This document shows positions 1 through 6,680 of a stretch of 64,000 nucleotides of DNA, piece after piece. Location of the stretch: assembly GCF_001905655.1 (NCBI RefSeq), contig NZ_JMHT01000008.1, forward strand, positions 62,001 to 126,000, in the 5' to 3' direction. The translations under genes were made by a program, and so were the position numbers. Origin of the DNA: Mycobacterium sp. ST-F2 (GTDB taxonomy: Bacteria; Actinomycetota; Actinomycetes; Mycobacteriales; Mycobacteriaceae). Below the pieces are notes generated by a model. The model made no database searches. It worked only from the letters and a program-made list of their open reading frames with translations, and had not been told where the DNA came from. Every line of letters starts with the position of its first letter. The first letter of the stretch is position 1.

Positions 1-363
1 GGTGTCGTCGTGGTCCCGGCCGACGAGGTCGAGATTCGCAACGCCCTCAACACTGCAGTGATCGGTGGCGTCGACCTGGTCATCTCCGTCGGCGGCACCG
101 GCGTCAGCCCCCGTGATGTCACACCGGAAGCCACTCGCACCATGCTCGATCGCGAGCTGCTCGGTATCGCCGAGGCGCTGCGGTCGTCGGGCCTGGCCGC
201 GGGTGTTTCGGACGCGGGGCTCTCCCGCGGCCTGGCCGGTGTCTCGGGAAGCACGCTGGTGGTCAACATCGCGGGCTCCCGCGCGTCGGTGCGTGACGGC
301 ATGGCGACGCTGGGGCCGTTGGCGGCGTACATCATCGCGCAGCTCTCGAGCCTCGATATCTGA
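1..363 (+). CDS. moaB2: MogA/MoaB-family molybdopterin biosynthesis protein (3' part)
   Basis: The frame is open from the window edge and ends at TGA 361-363, so the start lies outside the window. The translated part carries the MogA/MoaB signature GGTGVSPRDVTPEA, which in this family binds molybdopterin for adenylylation or insertion steps of molybdenum cofactor synthesis in the cytoplasm. The C-terminal half (SGSTLVVNIAGS, then a helix ending SSLDI) also fits the fold. The M. tuberculosis neighbour pair moaB2-mscL is kept here, but a small ORF and a porin array lie between the two genes. About 120 residues are visible. The assignment to moaB2 rather than another MoaB paralogue rests on gene order. 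Confidence 0.9.
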   Translation, partial: GVVVVPADEVEIRNALNTAVIGGVDLVISVGGTGVSPRDVTPEATRTMLDRELLGIAEALRSSGLAAGVSDAGLSRGLAGVSGSTLVVNIAGSRASVRDGMATLGPLAAYIIAQLSSLDI

Positions 364-443
364 TAGCTGAGCCCCGCCGGGGCGGTCGGTCGAACGGAGC
401 AGTCATGAGGTTCGTCCAACTTGAACGATTCATTTCAGCAAAA

Positions 444-459
444 TGTGATCTTAGTCACA
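444..459. promoter_or_regulatory. CRP/FNR-type palindromic operator
   Basis: TGTGA-N6-TCACA is a perfect 16-bp match to the CRP consensus, which mycobacterial Crp (Rv3676 type) also recognises. It ends 3 bp before the ribosome binding site of the 51-aa ORF at 476. A protein bound here would sit at or downstream of the likely transcription start, so repression by roadblock is as likely as activation. No other perfect CRP palindrome was noticed in the window. Confidence 0.65.
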
Positions 460-475
460 CCAAGGGAGGTCTGTG

Positions 476-631
476 ATGAGTGATACACAGCCCTCGCGCG
501 ACTTAGTTAACAAGGTGTTCGGCGACGTGTTACCGGACATCACCCGGGACGAATGTAACGAGCCGTCGTCGTCCGCGGATGGTGACCGGGATCGCTGGCT
601 ACGGGAAAACGTCCCGCCGCACCATTCCTGA
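476..631 (+). CDS. Small acidic conserved-looking protein, 51 aa
   Basis: ATG 476 is preceded by a strong Shine-Dalgarno (AAGGGAGGT at 462-470), which sets the start; the frame ends at TGA 629-631. The product begins MSDTQPSRDLVNKVFGDVLP and ends RWLRENVPPHHS. It is rich in Asp, Glu and Arg and has no signal peptide or membrane segment. I know of no function. The strong ribosome binding site, the perfect CRP palindrome just upstream, and an isolated position between moaB2 and the porin genes argue that it is a real gene. It resembles short mycobacterial hypothetical proteins starting MSD..PSRDLVN, but I recall no characterised member. Confidence 0.7.
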   Translation: MSDTQPSRDLVNKVFGDVLPDITRDECNEPSSSADGDRDRWLRENVPPHHS

Positions 632-975
632 GCACCGGCTTTCGCCGACAGTGCGTCGTAGACCGCATTAACTCGCGATTACGCCGGTCAGCGACCTCGT
701 TGAGCCCATGTTTCAGCCCTGTTTCGGCCTAACCGGCCAGTAGGGTCGGCCGCAGCGTGCAGCGAGTTCCCAGCAAACTTTTCCGCATCGGGAATATATG
801 CGCGGTCTTTATGCCGTTCGCATTGCCGGACAGTCCGTACGCCGATATCTTCCTCGTGTCAACGATGAGCAATAGGTAAGAGCAACATGTGAAGTTCGCC
901 TGTACGGCGCACATGAAGGTCTTGCGACGGTCGCGCGGTCAGCTTGCTGGCACCGCCTACTGAGCTAGGGAGAAT
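632..975. other. Long non-coding leader of the porin array
   Basis: These 344 bases hold no convincing gene; the only reverse-strand ORF (729-914) lacks a ribosome binding site and homology. In M. smegmatis the mspA promoter is known to lie several hundred bases upstream of the gene with a long 5' UTR, so this stretch is the natural place for the promoter and leader of the first porin gene. The last bases (AGGGAGA at 967-973) are its ribosome binding site. Confidence 0.4.
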
Positions 976-1004
976 ATGAAGGTATTCAGTCGGGTGCTGG
1001 TGGC

Positions 1005-1009
1005 ACTGG
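1005..1009. repeat. Target-site duplication, left copy
   Basis: ACTGG, identical to 4323-4327. In the intact porin copies the same sequence occurs once in the signal-peptide coding region, so it is the duplicated target. Confidence 0.9.
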
Positions 1010-1031
1010 TGTTGCTCGTCGCTGAGGGTGC
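1010..1031 (+). repeat. Left terminal inverted repeat of the transposon
   Basis: It begins TGTTG and matches the reverse complement of 4301-4322 at 16 of the first 21 positions (conserved blocks TGTTG, CGTC, CTG and GTG). Confidence 0.8.
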
Positions 1032-1074
1032 AAAGGATGGCGTCATTCTCGTTGCCGGTGATGTCGAAGTGATG

Positions 1075-1106
1075 AAGGCCCTGCCCGCGTGAGCGGGCAG
1101 GGCCTT
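1075..1106 (-). terminator. Perfect 14-bp hairpin after the transposon ATPase gene
   Basis: AAGGCCCTGCCCGC-GTGA-GCGGGCAGGGCCTT is a perfect stem with a 4-nt loop, 53 bp downstream of the ATPase stop. It sits just inside the left end and could stop transposon transcription from leaving, or porin transcription from entering. Confidence 0.7.
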
Positions 1107-1158
1107 GGTCGGATCGGTGACGGCGTCGTCGGGTCGGTGACGTCGCGTGGTTAGTGAT

Positions 1159-1974
1159 TCAGTCGTGGCCGGTTTCGGTGACGGCGATGCGAGCTGATTT
1201 CTCGTCGACGATCGCTGTCTTGGCGGCGAAGGCGGCGGTCAGGGCGTGTAGGGCGAGGTTGTTGACTGCGCGTGGGTATCCGCGTGCGGCGTTGTGGATC
1301 ACGGTGATCGCGTCGTCGGAGAACAGCGGGTCGGTGCGGCCGGCGACCTTGGCGTGATGGCCGATGTAGTCGGCGGTATCGGCAGGTGTCATCCCGGCCA
1401 GGGCATAGCGCACGGCGATGCGTTGATCGAGTGCGGCCAGCACGCCCAGGCGTAGTCGTTGACGCAGGGTGGGTTGTCCGACCAGCAACGCGGCGAACGG
1501 TGACCCGCTGTCCATGTCGTGGTTGGTGAGCATGCGGATGGCTTCCATTTGCGCGTTGTCGAGCAGGTGAGCTTCATCGATGACCACGACCGGGGTTCGG
1601 CCGCGTTCGGCGTGCTCGGCGGCCAGCGCGTCGGCGGCTTGCGGGGCCAGGGTAGCGGTGTAGAAACTGGGCACCCGCCCCAGTGCTGTGACGATGTGGT
1701 GCAGCATGCCGCGTACTCCGACTGAGGGGTTGGGTAGGTAGATGATGACGTGGCGCGCCGGATCCAGGGCGGCGGTCGCGGCGCGGATCGCCACAGTCTT
1801 GCCGGCGCCGACTTCTCCGGTGATGACTCCGATAGCGTGCTGATCCACACACCAGGAGATCCGGGCGACGGCTTCGGCGTGGCCGGGGTGGCGGTGCAGC
1901 ATCGCCGGGGCCAAACCCCGCCCGAACGGCATCCGGGTGAAGCCGTAATAGGATTGCAGCCGTTCGATACTCAT
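1159..1974 (-). CDS. Transposition helper ATPase (ExeA/TniB-like AAA)
   Basis: A 271-aa protein with an N-terminal YYGFTRMPFG motif typical of ExeA/TniB-type ATPases. It has Walker A GEVGAGKT near residue 55, Walker B VVVIDEAHLL near residue 130, and a C-terminal region rich in Ala and Leu. In Tn7/Tn5053/Mu-type elements such ATPases (TnsC, TniB, MuB) select target DNA and activate the transposase. Its ATG overlaps the transposase stop (ATGA at 1971-1974), so the two are probably made together in a fixed ratio. The length is usual for the helper family. The exact ISfinder group cannot be named from sequence alone. Confidence 0.85.
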   Translation of the reverse strand: MSIERLQSYYGFTRMPFGRGLAPAMLHRHPGHAEAVARISWCVDQHAIGVITGEVGAGKTVAIRAATAALDPARHVIIYLPNPSVGVRGMLHHIVTALGRVPSFYTATLAPQAADALAAEHAERGRTPVVVIDEAHLLDNAQMEAIRMLTNHDMDSGSPFAALLVGQPTLRQRLRLGVLAALDQRIAVRYALAGMTPADTADYIGHHAKVAGRTDPLFSDDAITVIHNAARGYPRAVNNLALHALTAAFAAKTAIVDEKSARIAVTETGHD

Positions 1975-3416
1975 GCTGATGCCTCGTCCTGGTCGTCGAT
2001 GCCGGTGATGCTCGGTAGTTCGCAGGCTTTGGGGGTGTGGGCGCCGAAGAGAGCGTCGTAGCCGATGCGCCGATCGGCGCGGATCTGCTCATGATGAATA
2101 GCCGCGGTCAACTGCAGATAGTCGATCCCTGTCGCCGGCGGCGCAGCATTCTCGGGAGTTTCGGGCCGGGCCTTGGGATGGACGTGTCGAGTGATGTTGT
2201 GGGGCAGGGCTTTGCCGTAACTGGTGTCGTGGTAGCGCACTTCGACGGTTTCTAGGTCAAACGGGGAGAACACCAACTCCACTTTGCGTCCCACCAACCC
2301 TTGATCGACCTGGAAGGTGTTGCCGTGCAACGACACTGTCGCGGTCTTGGTCACCACCCGGTATTCCGACCACAGAAACGCCTCGGTCAGATCAGCTGCG
2401 GTCGGCATCGCCGGGGTCCGTCCCAGCCGGGACCATCCCTGCTGCCAGCGATCGGCTGGGGACTGCCCGGTCTCGGTATGAATCCGCTGGTGGTACTCGG
2501 TTTCTACCCACGCGGTCAGCAACCGGTTGAGCTCGATGAGCGCGGTGCGGGCCTCGAGGCCGGCCGCGGCCAGGTCCTCGGCGCTACTGTCGGTGATTTC
2601 GACGAGGAACTGCTCACGCACGGTGCGGAAGAACCGCTCGATCTTGCCCCGTCCTTGGGGCCGGTGCGGGGTGGAATGCACCAGCCGAATCCCCAGTTTC
2701 GCGCACGCCCGCAGCAGCCAGGTATCCACGAACGCCGAGCCGTTGTCGACATAGACACTGCCCGGGACTCCGCGGCTGGCCAGCGCCGGCTCGAGTGCAG
2801 CGCCGAGCCGCACAGCGTCTTCGGCGAACCCGAACCGATACCCACACAGCAGTCGGGAATGATCGTCGATGAAAGCGAACAGATACGTCTTGCGCCCGCC
2901 GATACGGGGGCCGTGCAGGGCGTCCCCGGTCCAGCGGTCATTGGGGTTTTCGGCTTCGAACCGGCCGAACACCGCCGGCTGTTCATCGAGGTTCGGGCCG
3001 ATCAGCTCGCAGCGGCGGAAATGGCGTAGCAGCGTCGATTCCGAGGGCGCCCAACCCGCGCTGATCCGCAGGATCCGCGCGACTTGGGCGGCGGTGCGGG
3101 ACGGGTTCTCCCGCTTGAGTGCAGCCGCCAACTCCAGGGTCGCGGCATCGGTACGCGGGGCCACCGACCGGGGCGAGGGAATCAACTCATCGAATCCGCC
3201 GGCCCGGTAGCGGCGAATCCAACGGTCCAGAGTGTCACGCGAGTAGCGCACCCGGGCCCCGAACGGATCGGTGTGCTCCCGCGCGGCGATCTGGCGGACC
3301 AGCCGACCCCGAGCCTTGGTCGATAGTCCGGGATCGAGCGCCGGGCAGATCAACTGATACCGGAACAACCCCACTGCCTGGGCACGTTCACGTCGCTTGG
3401 CCTCTTCGCTTGTCAA
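1971..3416 (-). CDS. DDE transposase, rve integrase core with Mu-type C-terminus
   Basis: A 481-aa protein. Residues ~1-150 contain helix-turn-helix DNA-binding segments (SRDTLDRWIRRYRAGGF is characteristic). The rve catalytic core follows, with DDE candidates in RWTGDALHG, YVDNGSAF and the Glu of GRGKIERFFRTVREQF. The C-terminal region (YRVVTKTATVSLHGNTFQVD) resembles the Mu transposase C-terminal beta-barrel. The start is TTG 3416, set by a GAGGAG ribosome binding site about 9 nt upstream. It catalyses strand transfer at the TG...CA ends. The frame is complete and no catalytic residue appears lost. Confidence 0.9.
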   Translation of the reverse strand: MTSEEAKRRERAQAVGLFRYQLICPALDPGLSTKARGRLVRQIAAREHTDPFGARVRYSRDTLDRWIRRYRAGGFDELIPSPRSVAPRTDAATLELAAALKRENPSRTAAQVARILRISAGWAPSESTLLRHFRRCELIGPNLDEQPAVFGRFEAENPNDRWTGDALHGPRIGGRKTYLFAFIDDHSRLLCGYRFGFAEDAVRLGAALEPALASRGVPGSVYVDNGSAFVDTWLLRACAKLGIRLVHSTPHRPQGRGKIERFFRTVREQFLVEITDSSAEDLAAAGLEARTALIELNRLLTAWVETEYHQRIHTETGQSPADRWQQGWSRLGRTPAMPTAADLTEAFLWSEYRVVTKTATVSLHGNTFQVDQGLVGRKVELVFSPFDLETVEVRYHDTSYGKALPHNITRHVHPKARPETPENAAPPATGIDYLQLTAAIHHEQIRADRRIGYDALFGAHTPKACELPSITGIDDQDEASA

Positions 3417-3523
3417 TCCAACATCTCCTCAACAAGTGATGCCGCCCAAACCCGTTGCCGGGCAGCCATCCCCGCGACGATGAACCATTCCCACCGCGCG
3501 CGGCAGAGGCAGCTGGTGTTGCA

Positions 3524-4123
3524 TCACCACGCCACCGACGCCGGTGGCCACCCCCGACAGAGCAGCCGAGCACCGCTACCAGCCACAGCCACCGCAGCAG
3601 CCGTCACCGCGCCGAGCAGCATCCCCGGCCCGAACCGTGTAGTGATCGCCTCGGTCGCCGTGCTGATCGCGGCCAACACATCCCCGCACCCTGAGCCGGT
3701 CGACTTCGGGATCGACACATCCACCCCCGCAGTGAGCGCGATCGTCACGAACCAGTGCCGCACCGCCTCGGCCCGAGCCGCGATGACCCGCAGCCACCCC
3801 CGCACCGTGCACGCCGGGACACCGAGTTTTGCCGCGATCCCGCGGTGCCCCACACCGGCAGCCTTGGCAGCCAACGCCTCCCAGATCACCTCCGCGGCAT
3901 AAGCCCTACGCAGCAACAACGTCACCGGCAACAACACATGAGTCACCGCACACGTACGGCATCGAGACCGCCGCGGCCGCACCGACCCGGCCGTCCCGAC
4001 CACCCGACGAGAACGGGCATAGCCCCACCCGGCCAGAACCCCGCCCACACACGACGGACACCGCAACTCCCCAGCGGCCAACCGTGACTCGACGCGCGCA
4101 GAATCGACCTCTACCGTGACCAT
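3524..4123 (-). CDS. DUF6431-like zinc-ribbon/HTH protein of the transposon
   Basis: About 199 aa from ATG 4123, chosen for the GAAAGG ribosome binding site 6 nt upstream. A CPSC pair near residue 25 and a CRTC pair near residue 55 form a likely zinc ribbon. A helix-turn-helix follows (GHRGIAAKLGVPACTVRGWLRVI), as in transposase DNA-binding heads. DUF6431-type proteins accompany rve transposase/ATPase pairs in actinobacterial elements. The role (end recognition, target choice or repression) is unproven. The C-terminus is low-complexity and Ala/Gly/Val-rich. The gene is first in the transposon's transcription order. Confidence 0.65.
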   Translation of the reverse strand: MVTVEVDSARVESRLAAGELRCPSCVGGVLAGWGYARSRRVVGTAGSVRPRRSRCRTCAVTHVLLPVTLLLRRAYAAEVIWEALAAKAAGVGHRGIAAKLGVPACTVRGWLRVIAARAEAVRHWFVTIALTAGVDVSIPKSTGSGCGDVLAAISTATEAITTRFGPGMLLGAVTAAAVAVAGSGARLLCRGWPPASVAW

Positions 4124-4141
4124 CAGTGCCTTTCGCACTAC

Positions 4142-4191
4142 GCACGGCGCCGCCGGAGAGATCTGCCAAGAATTCAGCGGTGGCGCCGTGC
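4142..4191. repeat. 10-bp inverted repeat upstream of the DUF6431-like gene
   Basis: GCACGGCGCC (4142-4151) and GGCGCCGTGC (4182-4191) are perfect inverted repeats separated by 30 bp. They lie 19 bp upstream of the start of the first transposon gene, so they are candidates for an operator or a cruciform or RNA structure in its promoter or leader. Confidence 0.5.
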
Positions 4192-4300
4192 ACCCATCAG
4201 TTCCTCGTCACACTGACGGTGCAGACCACCAAGATCAAACCCACCCCAAAGCCCGTCCCCGCATCGGCAGAATCAACGACGACTCCAAGCCTCATGGTCG

Positions 4301-4322
4301 TCACGCCCAGAGACGCTCAACA
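4301..4322 (-). repeat. Right terminal inverted repeat of the transposon
   Basis: Read on the minus strand it begins TGTTGAGCGTC. It pairs with the left end with five mismatches in the first 21 positions. Confidence 0.8.
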
Positions 4323-4327
4323 ACTGG
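4323..4327. repeat. Target-site duplication, right copy
   Basis: ACTGG, the second copy of the duplicated target; the porin reading resumes at 4328. Confidence 0.9.
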
Positions 4328-4989
4328 TAGCGGCGCTGTCGTCGCTTTTCCTCGGGGCAGGTACGTCCCATGCGGGTCTGGACAATGAGCTGAGCCTGGT
4401 CGACGGTCAGGATCGGACGTTGACGGTGCAGCAGTGGGACACGTTCCTCAACGGTGTTTTCCCCTTGGACCGCAACCGGTTGACGCGTGAGTGGTTCCAC
4501 TCGGGCCGGGCCAAGTACAACTGCGCCGGCAAGGGCTGCGATGAGTTCGCGGGCACGTTGGAGCTGGGTTACCAGATCGGTTTCCCCTGGTCGCTGGGTG
4601 TGGGTATCAACTTCAGCTACACGACGCCGAACATCCTGCTCGACGACGTGAACCCGTTCCTCATCCCTATGGGGAGCTTTGGTAATGGTGGCATCATCAC
4701 GCCCAACCTGTTCCCGGGTGTCTCGATCTCCGCTGACCTGGGCAACGGCCCGGGTATTCAGGAAGTCGCGACGTTCTCGGTGGACGTGTCCGGTCCGGCC
4801 GGCGGCGTGGCGGTCTCCAACGCTCACGGCACTGTGACTGGTGCGGCTGGTGGTGTGCTTCTGCGTCCATTCGCCCGCCTGATCGCCAAGACCGGTGATA
4901 GCGTCACCACCTACGGAGAACCCTGGAACATGAACTAGGTGAGAGCCGATCACGCCTAGGCCGTATGCTAGGCGCCGACGACGCATTCG

Positions 4990-5035
4990 GGGCGGCGTCG
5001 ACAGACCAGTTCGTCTGGTTTTGTCGGCGCCGCCC
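4990..5035 (+). terminator. Conserved hairpin after porin copy 1
   Basis: GGGCGGCG and CGCCGCCC enclose CGACA/TGTCG and ACCAG/CTGGT stems. It lies 51 bp after the stop of copy 1 and 52 bp before the start of copy 2. It could terminate the upstream gene or act in the leader of the next. Confidence 0.55.
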
Positions 5036-5087
5036 GTCGTCTGCGCGGAGCTTCATATGGAAGATCAAACCCAGAGAGTGGGGGACC

Positions 5088-5732
5088 ATGAAGGCATTCA
5101 GTCGGGTGCTGGTGGCACTGGTAGCGGCGCTGTCGTCGCTTTTCCTCGGGGCAGGTACGTCCCATGCGGGTCTGGACAATGAGCTGAGCCTGGTCGACGG
5201 TCAGGATCGGACGTTGACGGTGCAGCAGTGGGACACGTTCCTCAACGGTGTTTTCCCCTTGGACCGCAACCGGTTGACGCGTGAGTGGTTCCACTCGGGC
5301 CGGGCCAAGTACAACTGCGCCGGCAAGGGCTGCGATGAGTTCGCGGGCACGTTGGAGCTGGGTTACCAGATCGGTTTCCCCTGGTCGCTGGGCGTGGGTA
5401 TCAACTTCAGCTACACGACGCCGAACATCCTGCTCGACGGCGTGAACCCGTTCCTCATCCCTATGGGGAGCTTTGGTAATGGTGGCATCATCACGCCCAA
5501 CCTGTTCCCGGGTGTGTCGATTTCCGCTGACCTGGGCAACGGTCCGGGTATCCAGGAAGTCGCGACGTTCTCGGTTGACGTGTCCGGTCCGGCCGGTGGA
5601 GTGGCGGTATCGAATGCTCACGGCACGGTGACCGGTGCTGCCGGTGGGGTGCTGCTGCGTCCGTTTGCTCGCCTCATCGCCAAGACCGGCGACTCGGTGA
5701 CCACCTACGGCGAACCCTGGAACATGAACTAG
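5088..5732 (+). CDS. MspA-family porin copy 2
   Basis: A 214-aa precursor. The start is ATG 5088, not the upstream in-frame start, because it aligns with the MspA signal peptide (27 aa ending TSHA) and follows GTGGGGG. The mature protein, about 187 aa, starts GLDNELSLVDGQ; M. smegmatis MspA has 184. Differences from MspA: Cys at mature positions 50 and 55 (YNCAGKGCDEF) where MspA has none; constriction residues Asp90, Gly91 and Asn93 instead of Asp90/Asp91/Asp93; and three extra residues in the loop after it. MspA octamers carry sugars, phosphate and other small hydrophilic solutes across the outer membrane. Copy 2 should have the least negative constriction of the set. Confidence 0.95.
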   Translation: MKAFSRVLVALVAALSSLFLGAGTSHAGLDNELSLVDGQDRTLTVQQWDTFLNGVFPLDRNRLTREWFHSGRAKYNCAGKGCDEFAGTLELGYQIGFPWSLGVGINFSYTTPNILLDGVNPFLIPMGSFGNGGIITPNLFPGVSISADLGNGPGIQEVATFSVDVSGPAGGVAVSNAHGTVTGAAGGVLLRPFARLIAKTGDSVTTYGEPWNMN

Positions 5733-5782
5733 GTCATTTCGGCAGCGCCTAGGGCTTATGCTGGGCGCCGACGGCGCATTCG

Positions 5783-5828
5783 GGGCGGCGTCGACAGGTC
5801 AGTTCATCTGGTCTTGTCGGCGCCGCCC
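5783..5828 (+). terminator. Conserved hairpin after porin copy 2
   Basis: It has the same outer stem as the other inter-porin hairpins (GGGCGGCG/CGCCGCCC and CGACA/TGTCG) with a changed inner loop. It lies 50 bp after copy 2 and 54 bp before copy 3. Confidence 0.55.
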
Positions 5829-5882
5829 GTCGTATGCACGGAGCTCTGTATGGAACATCGTCAAACCCGGAAAGTGGGGACC

Positions 5883-6527
5883 ATGAAGGCATTCAGTCGG
5901 GTGCTGGTGGCACTGGTAGCGGCGCTGGCGTCGCTGTTTTTCGGAGCGGGTACGTCCCATGCGGGTCTCGATAATGAGCTGAGCCCGGTTGATGGTCAGG
6001 ATCGGACGTTGACGGTGCAGCAGTGGGACACGTTCCTCAATGGTGTGTTTCCCCTGGATCGCAACCGGCTGACGCGTGAGTGGTTCCATTCGGGTCGGGC
6101 GAAGTACAACTGCGCCGGCAAGGGTTGCGATGAGTTCGGTGGGACTTTGGAGCTGGGTTACCAGATCGGGTTCCCGTGGTCGCTGGGTGTGGGTATCAAC
6201 TTCAGCTACACGACGCCGAACATCCTGCTCGACGACGTGAACCCGTTCGTTATTCCTCTCGGTAGCTTCGGTAACGGTGGCATCATCACGCCGAACCTGT
6301 TCCCGGGTGTGTCGATTTCCGCTGACCTGGGCAACGGTCCGGGTATCCAGGAAGTCGCGACGTTCTCGGTCGACGTCTCCGGTCCGCATGGTGCGGTCGC
6401 CGTCTCGAATGCTCACGGCACGGTGACCGGTGCTGCCGGTGGTGTGCTGCTGCGTCCGTTCGCTCGCTTGATCGCCAAGACCGGCGACTCGGTGACCACC
6501 TACGGCGAACCGTGGAATATGAATTAG
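5883..6527 (+). CDS. MspA-family porin copy 3
   Basis: A 214-aa precursor from ATG 5883 with ribosome binding site AAAGTGGGG. The signal peptide is 27 aa. The mature part shares Cys50 and Cys55, keeps Asp90-Asp91, and has Asn at position 93. Its own marks are Pro at position 8 (ELSPVDG), Gly59 in place of Ala, FVIPL in the constriction loop, and His where MspA has Glu139 (SGPHGAV). The 5' half is nearly identical to copy 4 and the 3' half tracks copy 2, a mosaic pattern of gene conversion. It is a channel-forming outer-membrane porin, like its neighbours. Confidence 0.95.
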   Translation: MKAFSRVLVALVAALASLFFGAGTSHAGLDNELSPVDGQDRTLTVQQWDTFLNGVFPLDRNRLTREWFHSGRAKYNCAGKGCDEFGGTLELGYQIGFPWSLGVGINFSYTTPNILLDDVNPFVIPLGSFGNGGIITPNLFPGVSISADLGNGPGIQEVATFSVDVSGPHGAVAVSNAHGTVTGAAGGVLLRPFARLIAKTGDSVTTYGEPWNMN

Positions 6528-6589
6528 GCCTGAAAAGGGCATCAGTAGGGTGCACGGCCCGTCTACTGAGAGCTGACGACGTACTTTTG

Positions 6590-6630
6590 GGGCGGCGTTG
6601 ACAGACCGAATCGGTCAGCCAACGCCGCCC
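6590..6630 (+). terminator. Conserved hairpin after porin copy 3, with compensatory changes
   Basis: The outer stem is GGGCGGCGTTG/CAACGCCGCCC (11 bp unbroken), replacing the bulged TCG/CGG step of the other two hairpins. The inner stem GACCGA/TCGGTC differs in sequence but is kept in structure. A short T run follows. Confidence 0.6.
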
Positions 6631-6680
6631 GTCGTTTTGCCGGGATTTGACTATGAAGAACAAGCCCGGGAGTGGGAAAA

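Larger units (their letters stand above)
1010..4322 (-). mobile_element. 3313-bp Mu/Tn7-superfamily-like insertion element with three genes
   Basis: The boundaries come from aligning the split porin with its intact neighbours. The ends read TGTTG...CAACA with imperfect terminal inverted repeats (16 of the first 21 positions match), flanked by the 5-bp duplication ACTGG. TG...CA ends and a 5-bp duplication are typical of Mu/Tn7/Tn5053-like DDE transposases that work with an AAA ATPase. The three genes, all on the minus strand, are a DUF6431-like zinc-ribbon/HTH protein, an rve-type transposase and an ExeA/TniB-like ATPase; the last two overlap by ATGA. No passenger gene is present. All three frames are intact, so the element may still be active. 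Confidence 0.9.
976..4938 (+). pseudogene. MspA-family porin copy 1, split by a transposon
   Basis: The 5' piece (976-1009) encodes MKVFSRVLVAL, the start of the signal peptide. The rest (4328-4938) resumes with the end of the signal peptide, then mature GLDNELSLVDGQ to GEPWNMN. Removing the transposon plus one copy of the 5-bp duplication (1010-4327) leaves exactly 645 nt, the same length as the three intact copies downstream, so the lesion is the insertion alone. Read through the left junction, the 5' piece encodes a 38-aa peptide ending at 1092. The distal part remains open from inside the transposon; an ATG at 4294 would give a hybrid N-terminus with a hydrophobic stretch before the normal cleavage site. 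MspA porins form octameric goblet-shaped channels for small hydrophilic solutes in the mycobacterial outer membrane. Confidence 0.9.

Noticed and set aside
729..914. 61-aa reverse ORF before the porin array
   Set aside because: No ribosome binding site, no homology recognised, and it lies in the expected porin leader.
4126..4293. Upstream part of the frame leading into porin copy 1 as coding
   Set aside because: It crosses the transposon promoter region and end; residues there are unlike any porin. Only the stretch from 4294 was kept as a possibility.
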